Shown: positions 32,739-44,199, counted from the first letter of the stretch. The stretch: 64,000 nucleotides of DNA from Ailurus styani (GCA_002007465.1 LNAC01000109.1:4198432-4262431), one strand, 5' to 3'. A program made the numbers and translations. The notes: a model not told the origin generated them from the letters alone.

Positions 32739-33229
32739 ATTCTGCCAAAGCAGAAAAACAATCTGAAAAATCCAGCCAACATAGCCCGTGAAATGAAATT
32801 CCTACATGAGATAGAATACAGCGTTAGGAAACTCTCATTGGTATTCTGACCAAGTTTGAGAGGATGTGGCATCTTTGCAGCTAGAGTAGGCAGTCATAAA
32901 AAGGTACAGATCTGAAGTCAGGCAGATTGTTTACAGACAAAAAGGCAAGCTGGTTAAATTTTAAAATGCCATGAAAGAAGTGAACTGAAGAGAGTCTGTC
33001 ACAGAACACTGAGTCACTCAAGTAGAAGGAAGTTGAAGAAAGTCTCTCAGAACTTAGAGGAAAAGCATCCTGACCCTAAATGGATGAAAAAAAGAAAGGA
33101 GACACGTTTTGTGTATTAAGAATAACAAAAGTTAAAAAAAAAAAAAGATCAGGGAGAAGGAATTACTAAAATGAGAGAAAAGAAAGTCATTAAAATGAGT
33201 AAGGGTTATATTTTATGTAAAAAGTTTAT
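32739..33229. other. Unassigned sequence
   Basis: No recognised feature. Confidence 0.4.
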
Positions 33230-34100
33230 CATGTCCCAGGAAAGATTTATTTAATAAAATCATTTATTGGATAAAAATTATCAAGCACCTTTATATCATG
33301 GCCCTGAGCAAGGGCAGACATGGTCCCTGTTCCAAGAGAGTTGAGTCACCTTATGAGAGAGACAAATCACAATCAGCAGCATAAAGCATGGAAAGTTCTG
33401 AAAGAGAAGGGACAAGCTTATAAGAGGGCAATTTAACTGGCTTAGGGGATCAGGAATGATTTTCCAGGAGACATGATATTTTAGCAACCTTGAAGAATAT
33501 GCAGGCATTATCTAAATGAATAAAAAAATCTTAGTGGGCAAAAGGAATGTAGTCCAGGTGGAAGTAACAGCCCAGGGAAAGTCTCAAAACTGAAAGAGAG
33601 TGGCATAACCAACCAAGAAACAAAACAAAAAAACCCCTGTAAGCCTGGATAATCAAAGAAAAGATGAGTTGACAGGCTGAAGGGAAACCAGAGGCTATGT
33701 TACAAATGATCTTGATTTTATGGTCTCTAGGACTCACTTTAACCATAATGCTAGCAATGAGGACATAACATAGAGATAAGGACTTTTAGTGATTCCGTGT
33801 GTATTTTCAAAGGGGCTCCCAGTGATAATGTGAAGAATGAGCAGTGGAAGAGCAAGACTAATGGTGGGAGACCAATTAGGAGGCCATCGTGGGGATTTAG
33901 GGGGTGAGAGGTAATCTTTAGTGGCCCTGGGAATGGAGAGGAGTAGGTAGATGTGAGACATTTTTAAGAGGTAGAAGGGACTTTCAATTAATCAGATGTC
34001 AGTATTAGGAAGAAGGGGGAGTCAAGGATGACAGCCATGTGGAAATGCCACGTGGAAAATCTTGTCTCCATACCCCCAGGTATTTGGAAGGGTATTTGAA
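33230..34100 (+). repeat. Probable ancient dispersed repeat, family not named
   Basis: The order ATTTATTGGATAAAAATTATCAAGCACC, ACATGGTCCCTGTTCC, AGACATGATATTTTAGCAACCTTGAAGAATATG, ATCTTAGTGGGCAAAAGGAATG, CAATTAGGAGGCCATCG and GGGGGAGTCAAGGATGAC parallels 57545-58140 (ATTATTCTGGGCACTCAGGG, CTTCAAGGAGCTTACAGC, GACTTGAAGGAAAGGAGAATG, CATTCAGGCAG, GAGCATGGCGTG). I recognise the pattern as a common old mammalian repeat but cannot name it with certainty. Confidence 0.5.
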
Positions 34101-36069
34101 AGGTAGGACTAGGTTTCAAACATGGCACGACAGTGAAATGATAAAGGACTTACAAGAATTTATTTCTCATTGAAGAGGGGCTTCAACTGGCAGAGTAGAG
34201 CTTTCTTGGAAGAAAGGAGGAGAGATTTAAGAGAAAGTATAAATACATGTGGAAAAGACATAAATGAGTGACAAAAGGTTGCATCTTATGCTTTGGGAAA
34301 GGACAAGAGATGTGATATGAGGTATGAGACATGATGAAGTAACATGAGAACCACATCGAGGTGTATTCTAGACATATTTTTTTAAATGTCATGTTTAGTG
34401 GAAAAATGCAGTAAGTATCTAAGCAGAAGGAAATCAGCACCATAGTGGGAGCTAAAAGCAGTGTGTCACCAGATGGTGACTGCAAATATCAGACAACTGT
34501 GGGACAACACTTACAGATTTTTGAAGTGGAAAGATTGTGAGACCAGAGTTTTATACCCAGCTGTTGTTTATATCAGAGGGTGCTAAAAATTCTCGGAAAT
34601 GCAGGGATGCAGAAAATACAGCAACCAACATATGCTTCTTGTAAATGTACTCCGAGAACTCTAGCAAATTAAGAAATGAATCAAAGTTAGGAACATGCCT
34701 TCTGTACCAAGATGGAAGACTAAGCAAATATACACCCCACCAGTTCTTGTTCAAATCCCGGGAAAATGACTAAAGGAGTAAAAGGATGAAATTAAATCCT
34801 TAGCAGTCCCAGAAAACAGAGAAGTTTTTATCAGCAGAAATTTTAAGGAATTTTAGAAAATTATGAAGTAGACTGGTTTGATGGAAAATAGAGCCAAGAA
34901 AATCACAAACAGATAAAGACATCTGGAATGGGTCACTGAAGAAGGGAGTACCAGTCTTCCCCACAGAGCCCTGGAGAAATGCCAAGATCATCATCAACAA
35001 GAGCTGGAAATATTTGTTGAATGATGTTAAATGAATGAGCAGCCTGTGTGGCAATTAGCAGCATAATTAATTGAAGGGTTGCCAGCCCAGCTGGACTGGT
35101 CCTCAGCTCTGGTAAACAGAGGGCTGGCTGCGGGATTTTCTCTTAGGATGTAACAGATGAGATGAACTCTGTAAATAAAGTGGAGGCTCTGTCTCCCAGA
35201 AAGGGAAAAATAATTCCTATTATTATTCCTTTCCTAAGCAGTTGTGCAAACCAATGAAATGCCCTAAAACTCCCTACTTTCAGAGAAATATCTTGCTTGG
35301 CTTGCTCTGATTTTTTTTTTTTAAGGTAAGACCTTCCCCTGCTTATAAAGAAGTCCACCCAGAACATCCCCACCCATCCACCCAAACTCGAGTGGAATAT
35401 GGTCCCAATCAGGGCAGAGTCCCGAGGTAGGAATGGGACCCTCCACAGTTGCTGAGGAAGGCAATTGCTGAATGATCAACGTTGACCCGGTCCAGTCCTT
35501 CACTCGTAATTATAAATGGAGATGTAGCCACTGAGGGAAAGCAAACCATTAAAGAGAAGTATCTATAGGCACACGTGGACTTGATGGAACAGATGGTCCT
35601 TGAGGGATTAACAAAGGCAGCAGAGGACAACGAACATTTCATCTGGGAGCATCAAAAATATTTGAAAGAATGTCAAATACCTAGACCAAGAGATAGACAG
35701 ACTTCTTTGAAAATGAGTCGACTGATGAATAAGAGTTTGACAGTTTTTTTTTAAATTAATTAAAAATTAATGTAAGAAGTTTTGTGGAGAAAAAAATACC
35801 AGGAAGTCCTGTGTATTATTATAGTCTGGGCTACAAAGGAATCACAAAGGCATCTCCTAGAACATAGTACTAGCAAAGACACAAAAACTATTGCTCTTGC
35901 TTTGTAATTAACCTTTTCCCACCTCTGAAAACATGTAAGGTTGTCTGTTTTTGGAATTCAGCTATTTCACTGTTGGTATCAAGTGCATCACGGTTTATTA
36001 CATGTTTGTCTTTTTTTTTTTTTAGAACAGATCAATTTTCTTTTGTAATGTGATTTTTTATAAAGATGC
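34101..36069. other. Long stretch without recognised elements
   Basis: About 2 kb of AG-rich unassigned sequence. No exon or named repeat recognised; frames up to 100 codons are unremarkable. Confidence 0.4.
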
Positions 36070-36109
36070 TTTTTTTAAGATTTTATTTATTTGAGATAGA
36101 GAGTGAGTG

Positions 36110-36152
<43 letters not shown>

Positions 36153-36299
36153 GAGCATGAGTGAGGAGGAGAGGGAGAAGCAGGCTCCCTGCTGAGCAGG
36201 GAGCCCAATGTGGGGCTTGATCCCAAGACCCTGGGATCATGACCTGAGCTGACTTACTACCTGAGCATGACTTAACCTACCGAGCCACCCAGGCTTCCC
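36070..36299 (-). mobile_element. Can-SINE with expanded (GA)n interior
   Basis: AAGATTTTATTTATTTGAGATAGAG, an uninterrupted (AG)n of about 18 units, GAGCAGGGAGCCCAATGTGGGG, and GAGCCACCCAGGCTTCCC. The extra TACTACCTGAGCATGACTTAACC is a small local duplication in the head. Flanks share TGTAAT..TGATTTTTTATA-like sequence as an imperfect TSD. Confidence 0.93.
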
Positions 36300-37141
36300 T
36301 GTAATATTATGATTTTTATACTTCTCTAGTACCTGCCTTTTATTTTTGCCAAACTGCTGCTTCATGCTTTTTGAATTACTCAGTACATTTGGCATGTCTC
36401 TTAACTTTTCCAGGGAACCGACACCATTTCATCGTGTTTAAAATATTTAAATATGTTCATGGGGCTTAGAAAACACAATTTCATGTGTTTTGTGTCATTT
36501 CCTTCTTTTTGTTCATCTGAACTTTTGAAAATATAATGACAAAGTTTCAAATGGAAAAAAACATTATTTTTTAAAATACAGATTCAGTAGAGTTCCACTC
36601 TTTGCTGTTTTTATTGTTGTCCTTTACTCTTTTTTTTTTAAGAGTTTTGGGTGTTTTCTCAATTCCCTTTTAGTCTATTCGCCTCTTCTCCCCCAAAAGT
36701 CACAGTCTCCTCTTTTAGCTAATTCCTGTGGTGTTTTCCTGCATATCTCTAAATAATGGTTTGGTCTTGCTTTTTCAGCTTTACCCATTATCTTTTGACT
36801 TCCTGTTGGGTAAAATGAGGCTGTAACTGTTTTTCTCCCCTTGAGCACCCTCCACAGAAAGCCACCCTTCTCTTCCCCTTCAACGTTTCCATATCATATT
36901 TCCATGTTAACTTCATTGCTTACATTGTTACGATCATGTGCATGCTACTGAGAGCTGAACTCTGGTGACTCTTCCATTCCTATGCAACTTTTTACATTTC
37001 CTGGAATCAGTAATTATCTTTTCGTTCATTTGTGGGCTCAATTTTCTACATATTTATCACCAATATGTTTACCCCAAACTCTCCAGTAGTCATCTGAATC
37101 TCTTCTCAATATATTCATTCACATTAGTCATCCTAACACTT
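36300..37141. other. AT/T-rich sequence, possibly old L1 remnants
   Basis: Style and T-richness resemble worn antisense L1 sequence (poly-T run near 36630, then TTTACCCATTATCTTTTGAC), but I cannot align a specific region. Confidence 0.35.
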
Positions 37142-37325
37142 TAAATTTTTAGATTTATTATAGAGAGAGAGAAAAAGAGCATGAGCAGAGTGAGGGAAAG
37201 AATCTCAAGCAGACTCCCCCTGAGTGCGAAGCCTGACTCAGGGCTCAATATCATGACCTTGAGGTCATGACCTGAGCCAAAACCAAGAGTCAGATGCTTA
37301 ACCGACTGAGCCATATGGGTGCCCC
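37142..37325 (-). mobile_element. Can-SINE, older, antisense
   Basis: TTTAGATTTATTATAGAGAGAGAG, then CTCAATATCATGACCTTGAGGTCATGACCTGAGCC and CGACTGAGCCATATGGGTGCCCC. TSD approximates TAACACTTT against TAACATTTC. Confidence 0.9.
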
Positions 37326-37800
37326 ATAACATTTCAGTTTTTTTGAAGAAATTTCTCCATGACTTGTTGCAGTGTGGAATGGCTTTCCTCTGCAAAGGTA
37401 ATCCTAGGTTCTCCAATCTTCTTCACCATCCTGGGGACTGGTCCTCATTTCTCTCCTGGGTTGGACACACTGTTTCTTTGATCTAATGTCTTCTTTCTGG
37501 GTTTGCTCCCTTGTTTTGGTGGAGCATGCCCTCCAGTGACTTTCCTTGGAGGGATGAAAAGTAGGTAAATTTCTTTAGACCTTCAATTGCTGAAACTGTT
37601 TATATTTTTGCCTGACACTTGACTGATAGTTTAGCTGGGTACGTAATTTTAAGAGTAGGAATAGGAAAATATTGCATGCTTTTCTTTTAGTTTTCAATAT
37701 TTGCTACCAAGAAATCTGAGGCCCCTGGGATTCCTGACCTTTTGTGTGGAACTTTTCATTTAGTTTTCCTCTCTGGGAGACTATAGTGTTTCCTCTTTGT
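37326..37800 (-). mobile_element. Probable ancient L1 3'UTR fragment, antisense
   Basis: GGTAAATTTCTTTAGACCTTCAATTGCTGAAACTGTTTATATTTTTGCCTGACACTTGACTGATAGTTTAGCTGGGTACG and TTAGTTTTCAATATTTGCTACCAAGAAATCTGAGGCC match the order of a common old repeat that I associate with L1M 3' regions. The family assignment is tentative. Confidence 0.5.
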
Positions 37801-38269
37801 ACCCAGTCTTTGCCTGCTCAGGCACATTGAATAGAAACTAATTTATAAAGTGCTTTCAACCAAGCCTGCTTATTTTATACCCTCCTCTCCCCTTACCTCC
37901 ACTTTGGAAAGTAGCTGGTATACACGTTCACTGAGGCTTTTAAGGGCTCTCTGGTTTAATCTGTTTTCTCTACGGCTGCCGTAGATTTGGCCTTCTTAAA
38001 TAAGTCCCTTATTATTTATCCATCTGCTTTGAGATTTTAAAATTTTGTTGCTCTTTTCCCCTCTGCTCTTTGTGTTCGTTTTTATGAAATCTCCCTATAT
38101 TTGCATTTTAACGGGGTTTTAGGAGGGAAGGAATGTACATGCATGTGTTTAATATGCCATCTGTATCTGGAAGATGATATTTTAGTCTATTTGCTAATGG
38201 AAATAATTGTGCATTATTGTACCTGATTATATCCAACTCTCTAAATAAGTGAAGTCTTGGGCATCTGTG
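37801..38269. other. Unassigned sequence
   Basis: No recognised feature. Confidence 0.4.
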
Positions 38270-38690
38270 TTAATCAATATAGGCTGGTAATGTGCTACAG
38301 CAACAGTAAACCCAAGACTTGAGTGGCTTCATGGGACAAAAGTTTACTTACTACGTTTGTTGAATGTCCATTATGGATTGTCCATTATGGGTGGTAAGGG
38401 CTCTGCTTCTTGGGTCCCTGGGGTTTGACAAAGGCTCAACCATCTTGCAGCTGGACAGTCTGAAACATACAACCTTCTTGGTTCCCATAGTCAGGACAGA
38501 GAGCTGGGGAATCTCACATGGGGAAATGAATATTTTATATGATGTGATATAGTCACGTTACGTCAGCCAGAATGTTTCAAGATCATGATTTCCTGGAAGA
38601 AGCAGGAAAGTATAATTCACCCAGGTGTTTGTAAGGAAGAGATATGAAGGGAGCAGAAGAAGTCTCCACCCTGGCACCTACCAATACACC
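38270..38690 (+). repeat. Probable old dispersed repeat, family not named
   Basis: TAATCAATATAGGCTGGTAATGTGCTACAGCAACAGTAAACCCAAGACTTGAGTGGC, ACAAAAGTTTACTTACTACG, TCTTGGGTCCCTGGGG and CAACCATCTTGCAGCTGG follow the order of an old repeat also suspected at 20650-20955. Not named. Confidence 0.5.
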
Positions 38691-38789
38691 TTTAGAAAAA
38701 CATTGACCTGAGAAGGTGTAGATACAACTCCATTCAGTGGCTTAAAAAGATGTATAGCTTATTTATCTGTACTGTACCACATCAAGATG

Positions 38790-38945
38790 AGTATTCAAAG
38801 TTGGTGGGTACCTATGTCCCATACCAGATGTATTTCATCCTCACAACACTTCTCCTGAGACTCAGAGAAGTTACGTAACATGCCAAGAGTCCCCTTCTTG
38901 ATAGATGGGAAGTATAGAGACAGAATACCTACACTAAGGGCTAAG
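38790..38945 (-). repeat. MIR SINE, antisense, weak
   Basis: GTATTTCATCCTCACAACACTTCTCCTGAGACTCAGAGAAGTTACGTAACATGCCAAGAGTCC is reminiscent of antisense MIR (CTCACAACAACCC, then CTGAGGCTCAGAGAGGTTAAGTAACTTGCCCAAGGTC). Confidence 0.6.
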
Positions 38946-40595
38946 TGTGCAAGATCCTAATTCTAGGTCCCCCAACTTTTCCTTCTACATCTTCCCACAC
39001 CCTTCTTCCACAGGAGATGTGCCACTGTGTTTTAAAACACAAGAAAAGGTGTTTATGGAAAAAGAAAGCTGCCAGTGAGGGAAAAGATAGAACATTCTGG
39101 AAGCCTAGTTGGAGAGAAGATGAAGAAGATTTCATGCTGGGATTCTCTGGGAAAAAAAGAAAAGAAAAGAAAAAGAAAAACCAGGAAAAAACCAAACCAC
39201 TAACTGTGGTGCTTCTGTGGTTACTTTGGTGGGAACTTTGACTCCATGTAGCAAAAGCGGGAAGGCTTTGTGCAAATTGCTTTCAAAGTGTGTGATCAAA
39301 GTGTCCATTTTTACAAGCAGGGATTGCTTAACCATGGAATAGACATCATGTGATTTCAAATAATACACAATAAGTGGGACGTTTTCCTCCTGGTGTTCCT
39401 AAATTCATTTTCTTTCAACATGCCTCACCTTAGAGATGGTAATCAAGGTTTCAAATATATGGAGTTAAAAGATGAAATCTTAAGATCCTGAAATACAAAA
39501 TGTCAAGGGAAGTAATAGAGAATTAAGTAAGATATTTCTGCACTACTTGCCTGCTTCCCCTGATCCCACAGTGCTCCTTAGCATCTCCTGATAATCTATA
39601 ACATTTAATCCATTCCAATCCCGTGTCAATTATAAGAAGTGTCATAGGATGGAGAGACAAACCCTTTTAAATATAACCTTGGATTATGATGTTCTAACTG
39701 CAAGTTCAAAAATGTCCTAAGAAAATTAATTTTAGAACAGATGGAAGCATATTAAGTGGATGGTTGTGACCAGTATTTGGAGGTAATTTTCAGCTGACTA
39801 ATGGCGGGCCAGCTAGTGATACTTTGGCACAATGTGGAATGGAAAATGCTTCTGGGTCAGCTAGGGCTTTAGATCAAAAAGGGTTTCATTTCCCTGGGAA
39901 GGCAGAGGATGCTGTGGGAGGAGAAGGGAGAATCATTTCTGTAGAATCCAGGGGTGAACTTGATGGCTGAAAGAAATGGATTCTCAAGTGTGGCCCGGAC
40001 CTGAGAGAAGGAAGTAGCAGCTGGATGAGATTGTCCCTTCTGTCAGGCATCTTGATTTTGATTAGAGTTTTAAAACATCATGATATGAAAAAGAAATCTT
40101 AGATTTCTCTGGGAGCTAAAACATGGGCCCTTTAGGGGGTTAACACTGTGTTCATAATTCCCATTTTTTTAAGCTTTATAAACCAACTGTAAGGTAAACA
40201 CAGTTGCTCTCATTGTTGAAAGCAAACATAAGCTTCCAACATAAATTCAGGAAGCCAGTCACTTGTCCTGAATAATTAATTGCGTTTGGGTTGTTGGGTC
40301 CACCCTGATCAAAATTGGAAAGTTGACAAAAATGGTAAGTGACTTACTCTAGCATGGTCTCTTTCCTCTCTTTATCATCCAGGCATTCTACCTACTCAAG
40401 GGTTATCATGCCTCCCAAGCTAATCCTAGGCAAAGAGTGAGTTGATGTGTTTAATGATTGGAATGCCTTCCAGAGTATGAGTAAGTTTCAAAAGAAAACA
40501 GCCTTCAGAAGAAGAAATGGCAAGACAGGATTTTGGTCTAATGCTGAATGGTGACTCACAGGTGAATACCGAGAGTGTCTGCACCAAACATTTCA
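38946..40595. other. Unassigned sequence; conserved-looking stretch near 39720-39960
   Basis: No exon or named repeat. The 39720-39960 segment is free of repeats and has a balanced composition with GAAAATTAATTTTAGAACAGATGG and CAGCTGACTAATGGCGGGCC, which could be an ultra-old regulatory element; this is only an impression. Confidence 0.35.
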
Positions 40596-40599
40596 AGGC

Positions 40600-40790
40600 C
40601 AACCCTGAACTAAGCATCATTTCATTTAACACAAAATAAAAACCTGAAGTAGGTGTATTTCATCCTCTATGTCACAAATGAGGGGAAACCTGTGGTGTGG
40701 GACACTGATGTCACATCTCACGCCAAACAGATTTGAACCAAGAGTTGCCTGACAGCAGAGCCTGTGTTCTTCCTTCTTCACAACGGGCCT
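40600..40790 (-). repeat. MIR SINE, antisense
   Basis: ATCATTTCATTTAACACAAAATAAAAACCTGAAGTAGG, CTATGTCACAAATGAGGGGAAACC, CACGCCAAACAGATTTGAACCAAGAG and CAGAGCCTGTGTTCTTC follow the antisense MIR order, including the GATTTGAACC tRNA-related box. Confidence 0.68.
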
Positions 40791-42012
40791 GGGATTAGAG
40801 CACATGGTAGAGGCCAGCACCAGGCACTTTGCGACAGCCAACATCCCCCAATGTCCCAAGGGTGGCCTGGAGTGAGCCTCGTTAGGCTGAGGGATTCTGG
40901 AATATTCTGAAACCTCCAATGCCAACTGGAATCCAACAATTATGAATAATTTCTACTAATTAAACGTCTAAAAAATTTAATTATGAAGAAGTGGAATTTC
41001 CTCCTGACTATGGTTGATATTTTGTAGGCAAGAGGGTGGTCTCCTACTACACATCCTCCTCACTCCACTTCCTGCCCCCACCAGACACCCCCCACATCAG
41101 TGGACATACTTGGACAGAGGCCTCAGAGCTGAGAGCTGTCTGTGTCAGCTGCTCAGTGAAGCCAAACGCTGTAAACGTCCTCTGTGTCTTTGTCTGTGTG
41201 AGGGAAGTTTTTCCTCCAGATGTTCCCTCTTCTCTGGAAAACAGTTTCTTTTCTTCACAATAACACTGATTTCAGAGTGGATTACTTACCAGTCACTTGC
41301 TGTGAAAAGTAGGAAGGTAAAGGACACGTTTCTGGAAGATGTAATCCCATGGAGATCCACACTCTTTCTGAGGATGGTTGCAGAAGTATCTTAGGAGAAC
41401 CCCCTTACCCGCTCATTCCTTCCCTGCAGCTGAGGTTTAGAGGCACAGAGGTCAGCTTTGGACCCTCTAGCCTGTTACTGAGTACTGTATGAGAGGCATC
41501 CATGTGAAAATATCTTTTGTTTGTTTTACCATGAAGCCGAATAATATCTACGACCGCGTTTTGGATACTCCAAAGCACTGTGAAGACTGACCTAACATTC
41601 ACAGCTGGACCTCAGTATTATTCCAAGCCTGCCTGATGCCCACGTCCCGGCCACTTTGTTTCCCTGGAGCACCTAATTCCACAGGACACCAACCGCAGCC
41701 AAGATTACACTGAGACAATGATAAAATGAAACAAAACAGGGCCACTTTCTAATTTGGTTGTAGATAAAAACAAGGTCACGGTGACATCCACAAAATACTG
41801 AATCAAAAAATCGTCCCACTGTCTGACAGCCTTCAAGCTAGAGGGGAGCTTCGCTTTTTTAGACCATTCCCCAAATAACCCCAACCCCAACTCTATTCCT
41901 ATCATGAGTGCTTTCTAGTATTCTCTTACCGAGATACGGCCCCGACACACATACAGTTTTCTGTGGTGTATGTTCTCCCTTGCGAAAGGAGTAATAAACC
42001 CTATTCTTTTAA
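40791..42012. other. Unassigned sequence
   Basis: No recognised exon or repeat. The longest frame (41014-41394, 126 codons) overlaps another plus-strand frame and lacks domains. Confidence 0.4.
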
Positions 42013-42028
42013 TTTCAAGTATATTCTT

Positions 42029-42222
42029 TTTTTTTTAAGATTTTATTTATTTATTTGACAGAGAGAGATCACAAGTAGGCAGAGAGGCAGGCAGAGAGAG
42101 ATGGGGAAGCAGGCTCTCCGTCGAGCAGGGAGCCCGATGTGGGCCTCGACCCCAGGACCCTGGTATCATGACCTGAGCCGAAGGCAGAGGCTTAAACCAC
42201 TGAGCCACCCAGGCGCCCCCCA
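42029..42222 (-). mobile_element. Can-SINE, young, inserted in the tail of another SINE
   Basis: TTTTAAGATTTTATTTATTTATTTGACAGAGAGAGATCACAAGTAGGCAG to GAGCCACCCAGGCGCCCCC. The diagnostic GGCAGAGGCTTAAACCACT marks the younger subfamily. It abuts the SINE at 42227 with only CACCA between them, and the pair shares one outer TSD, so this copy landed in the A-tail of the older one. Confidence 0.95.
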
Positions 42223-42226
42223 CCAT

Positions 42227-42426
42227 TTTTTTAAAGGTTTTATTAATTTATTTGACAGCGAGAGAGAGACACAGCAAGAAAGGGATCACAAGCAGGGGAA
42301 GTGAGAGAGGGAGAAGCAGGCTTTCCCGCAGAGCAGGGAGCCCTATGCGGGGCTTGATCCCAGGACCCAGGGACTATGACTCAAGCCGAGGGCAGATGCT
42401 CAACGACTGAGCCACCCAGGTGCCCC
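42227..42426 (-). mobile_element. Can-SINE, older member of a stacked pair
   Basis: AAAGGTTTTATTAATTTATTTGACAGCGAGAG to GAGCCACCCAGGTGCCCC. Outer TSD TTTCAAGTATATTCTT (42013-42028) against TTTCAGGTATATTCTT (42429-42444) flanks both SINEs. Confidence 0.94.
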
Positions 42427-42637
42427 AGTTTCAGGTATATTCTTGTCAGACTTGGCTGCAGGACATTGAGAAGCCTCATGGTTAACCCAAACTTTGCCAT
42501 TGCAAAGCCAAAGTAGTTAATGGTCTCCCTCTTATCCCTCTTCACCCCATCCAATCTTCAAATGAAGATTGTAAGGCGGGACAATTTCCCCTGCACTCCT
42601 AAGGACCCTAAGGGTCAATTTAAAGTCTTCTCACTTA

Positions 42638-42847
42638 TGGGCGCCTGGGTGGCTCAGTGGGTTAAAGCCTCTGCCTTCGGCTCAGGTCATGATCCCAGGG
42701 TCCTGGGATCGAGGCCCGCATCGGGCTCTCTGCTCAGCAGGGAGCCTGCTTCCTCCTCTCCCTGTCTCTCTGACTGCCTCTCTGTCTACTTGTAATATCT
42801 CTCTCTGTGTCAAATAAATAAATTAAATCTTTATAAAAAAAAATAAA
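42638..42847 (+). mobile_element. Can-SINE, young, sense, 17-bp TSD
   Basis: GGGCGCCTGGGTGGCTCAGTGGGTTAAAGCCTCTGCC through CTGCATCGGGCTCTCTGCTCAGCAGGG-like middle to AAATAAATAAATTAAATCTTT. TSD TAAAGTCTTCTCACTTA (42621-42637) against TAAAGCCTTCTCACTTA (42848-42864). It is in inverted orientation to the stacked pair 210 bp upstream. Confidence 0.96.
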
Positions 42848-42864
42848 TAAAGCCTTCTCACTTA

Positions 42865-43596
42865 GGAAAATGGTCAAGTGCCTTGCTTGCCAATATGGAG
42901 TACAGGTCTCTTCCATTCTTGTGGTGGGCTCTCATGGTGGATCTTGAGAATCACTTTCATTCTAGAAGGCATCTATACCCTCTAGACTCCACTGGGAAGG
43001 ATTTGTGCAGAACTGGCTAGTGGAATAATGGGAGGTACAGGTTACTCAGATGTTTCCTACATGGATAAAAGTGTAGTTGGGCTCATGGGCAGACGTCCAG
43101 TGATTGCGGGGCCAAGCCAGCAAGTATGCGCATGCGTGAGATAGGACAGGTGTAATGCCGCCCAAGGTCATGGAGTGATTGGCCAACTGGCAAGGGCATG
43201 TTCTTTCAGAAGAAGGGACAACGTAATCCGTGCTTGTTGCTGCCGTAAGGCAGTGGGGTCCCGGTGTGGCCAGATGTTTGGGTTTTTCAAGTGCAGTGGA
43301 AATGCAGATTTTAAAATGTGAACTCTTCTGATTTTCCGATGCTGGTATTCAATTCAAAGGTGTAATAGTACCATGGATATTTTGAAAGCCACATAACAAA
43401 GCAAATTTAGGCTGTTTGTGGTTTTTTTGACTTTGCCATATCACTTTCTCCTCGTATAGAGGGAGGCGAAAGAAGCATGATAAGAACATTTGAATCATTA
43501 TTCGTAAGTCTACTTAAAAATATTTTCTTGCTGTGGGAGTCATTCTGTGCATGTTTTCCTAGAAAAGTAAAATTTTGAATATTTGGTTTTCCTTAT
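42865..43596. other. Unassigned sequence with an NRF1-like site
   Basis: No exon. The palindromic TGCGCATGCG at 43127-43136 lies in a small CpG-richer patch (43090-43260). The rest is AT-rich. Confidence 0.4.
43124..43137. promoter_or_regulatory. NRF1-type motif candidate
   Basis: TATGCGCATGCGTG contains TGCGCATGCG, close to the palindromic consensus bound by the transcription factor NRF1. CpG is otherwise rare nearby. There is no adjacent CpG island or exon, so it may be fortuitous. Confidence 0.3.
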
Positions 43597-43613
43597 AAAT
43601 ATATGCAATTCTT

Positions 43614-43723
43614 TTTTTTTTTTNNNNNNNNNNNNNNNNNNNNNNNNNNNNNNNNNNNNNNNNNNNNNNNNNNNNNNNNNNNNNNNNNNNNNNNNNNNNN
43701 NNNNNNNNNNNNNNNNNNNNCCC
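43614..43723 (-). mobile_element. Assembly gap that hides a young SINE insertion
   Basis: 97 N bases (43624-43720) sit between a run of T and CCC. The 17-mer AAATATATGCAATTCTT occurs immediately before the T-run (43597-43613) and again right after CCC (43724-43740). Direct repeat, T-run and terminal CCC are exactly the borders of an antisense Can-SINE seen elsewhere here (TSD, poly-T tail, GGCGCCCC head). A real insert would be about 190-210 bp, not 97. Confidence 0.85.
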
Positions 43724-43740
43724 AAATATATGCAATTCTT

Positions 43741-44183
43741 AATGATAATTATTTCCATCAGGCTGATCTTTGTGACCAATTTTATGATAACAAATAGGAG
43801 CTCAGGGAAATGAGCAAAGTCATTACTTCTTAGGTTGAATATTACAGTTTGAGCTTATGGTGAATTATTATAAACAAAGGGATATCCTTTGTTTTGAAAA
43901 TACTAAGAATATCAAAATTATATTCTTGGTTCTGTCAGGCCCTTTAATAAATTTATTTGTCTCACAAGAATAAATCCTACAAATTTATTTAAAAGTTAAA
44001 TAAAAGGAAACTATAAAGCTATAAAATAATGATTTATGAGCGTCTCTTCTATAGCAAAATGCAACAAAAAGTGGTGTTTTTTTTTCCCCCTGTCCCATCA
44101 CGATGTTTATATTTTAAGGTTATGATGTTGTCTGACAATTAGTTGAAGTTTTGCTGACTGGTTTGACAAATGGTGTAATTCTA
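43741..44183. other. Unassigned AT-rich sequence
   Basis: No recognised feature. Confidence 0.4.
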
Positions 44184-44199
44184 TTTTTGTATTTCTTTT

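Noticed and set aside
34690..34730. ACCAAGATGGAAGACTAAG considered as the start of an L1 or ERV leader
   Set aside because: Only a short phrase matches and no downstream L1 ORF1 sequence follows.
43540..43813. Open frames running through the N gap
   Set aside because: Open only because N codons are not stops.
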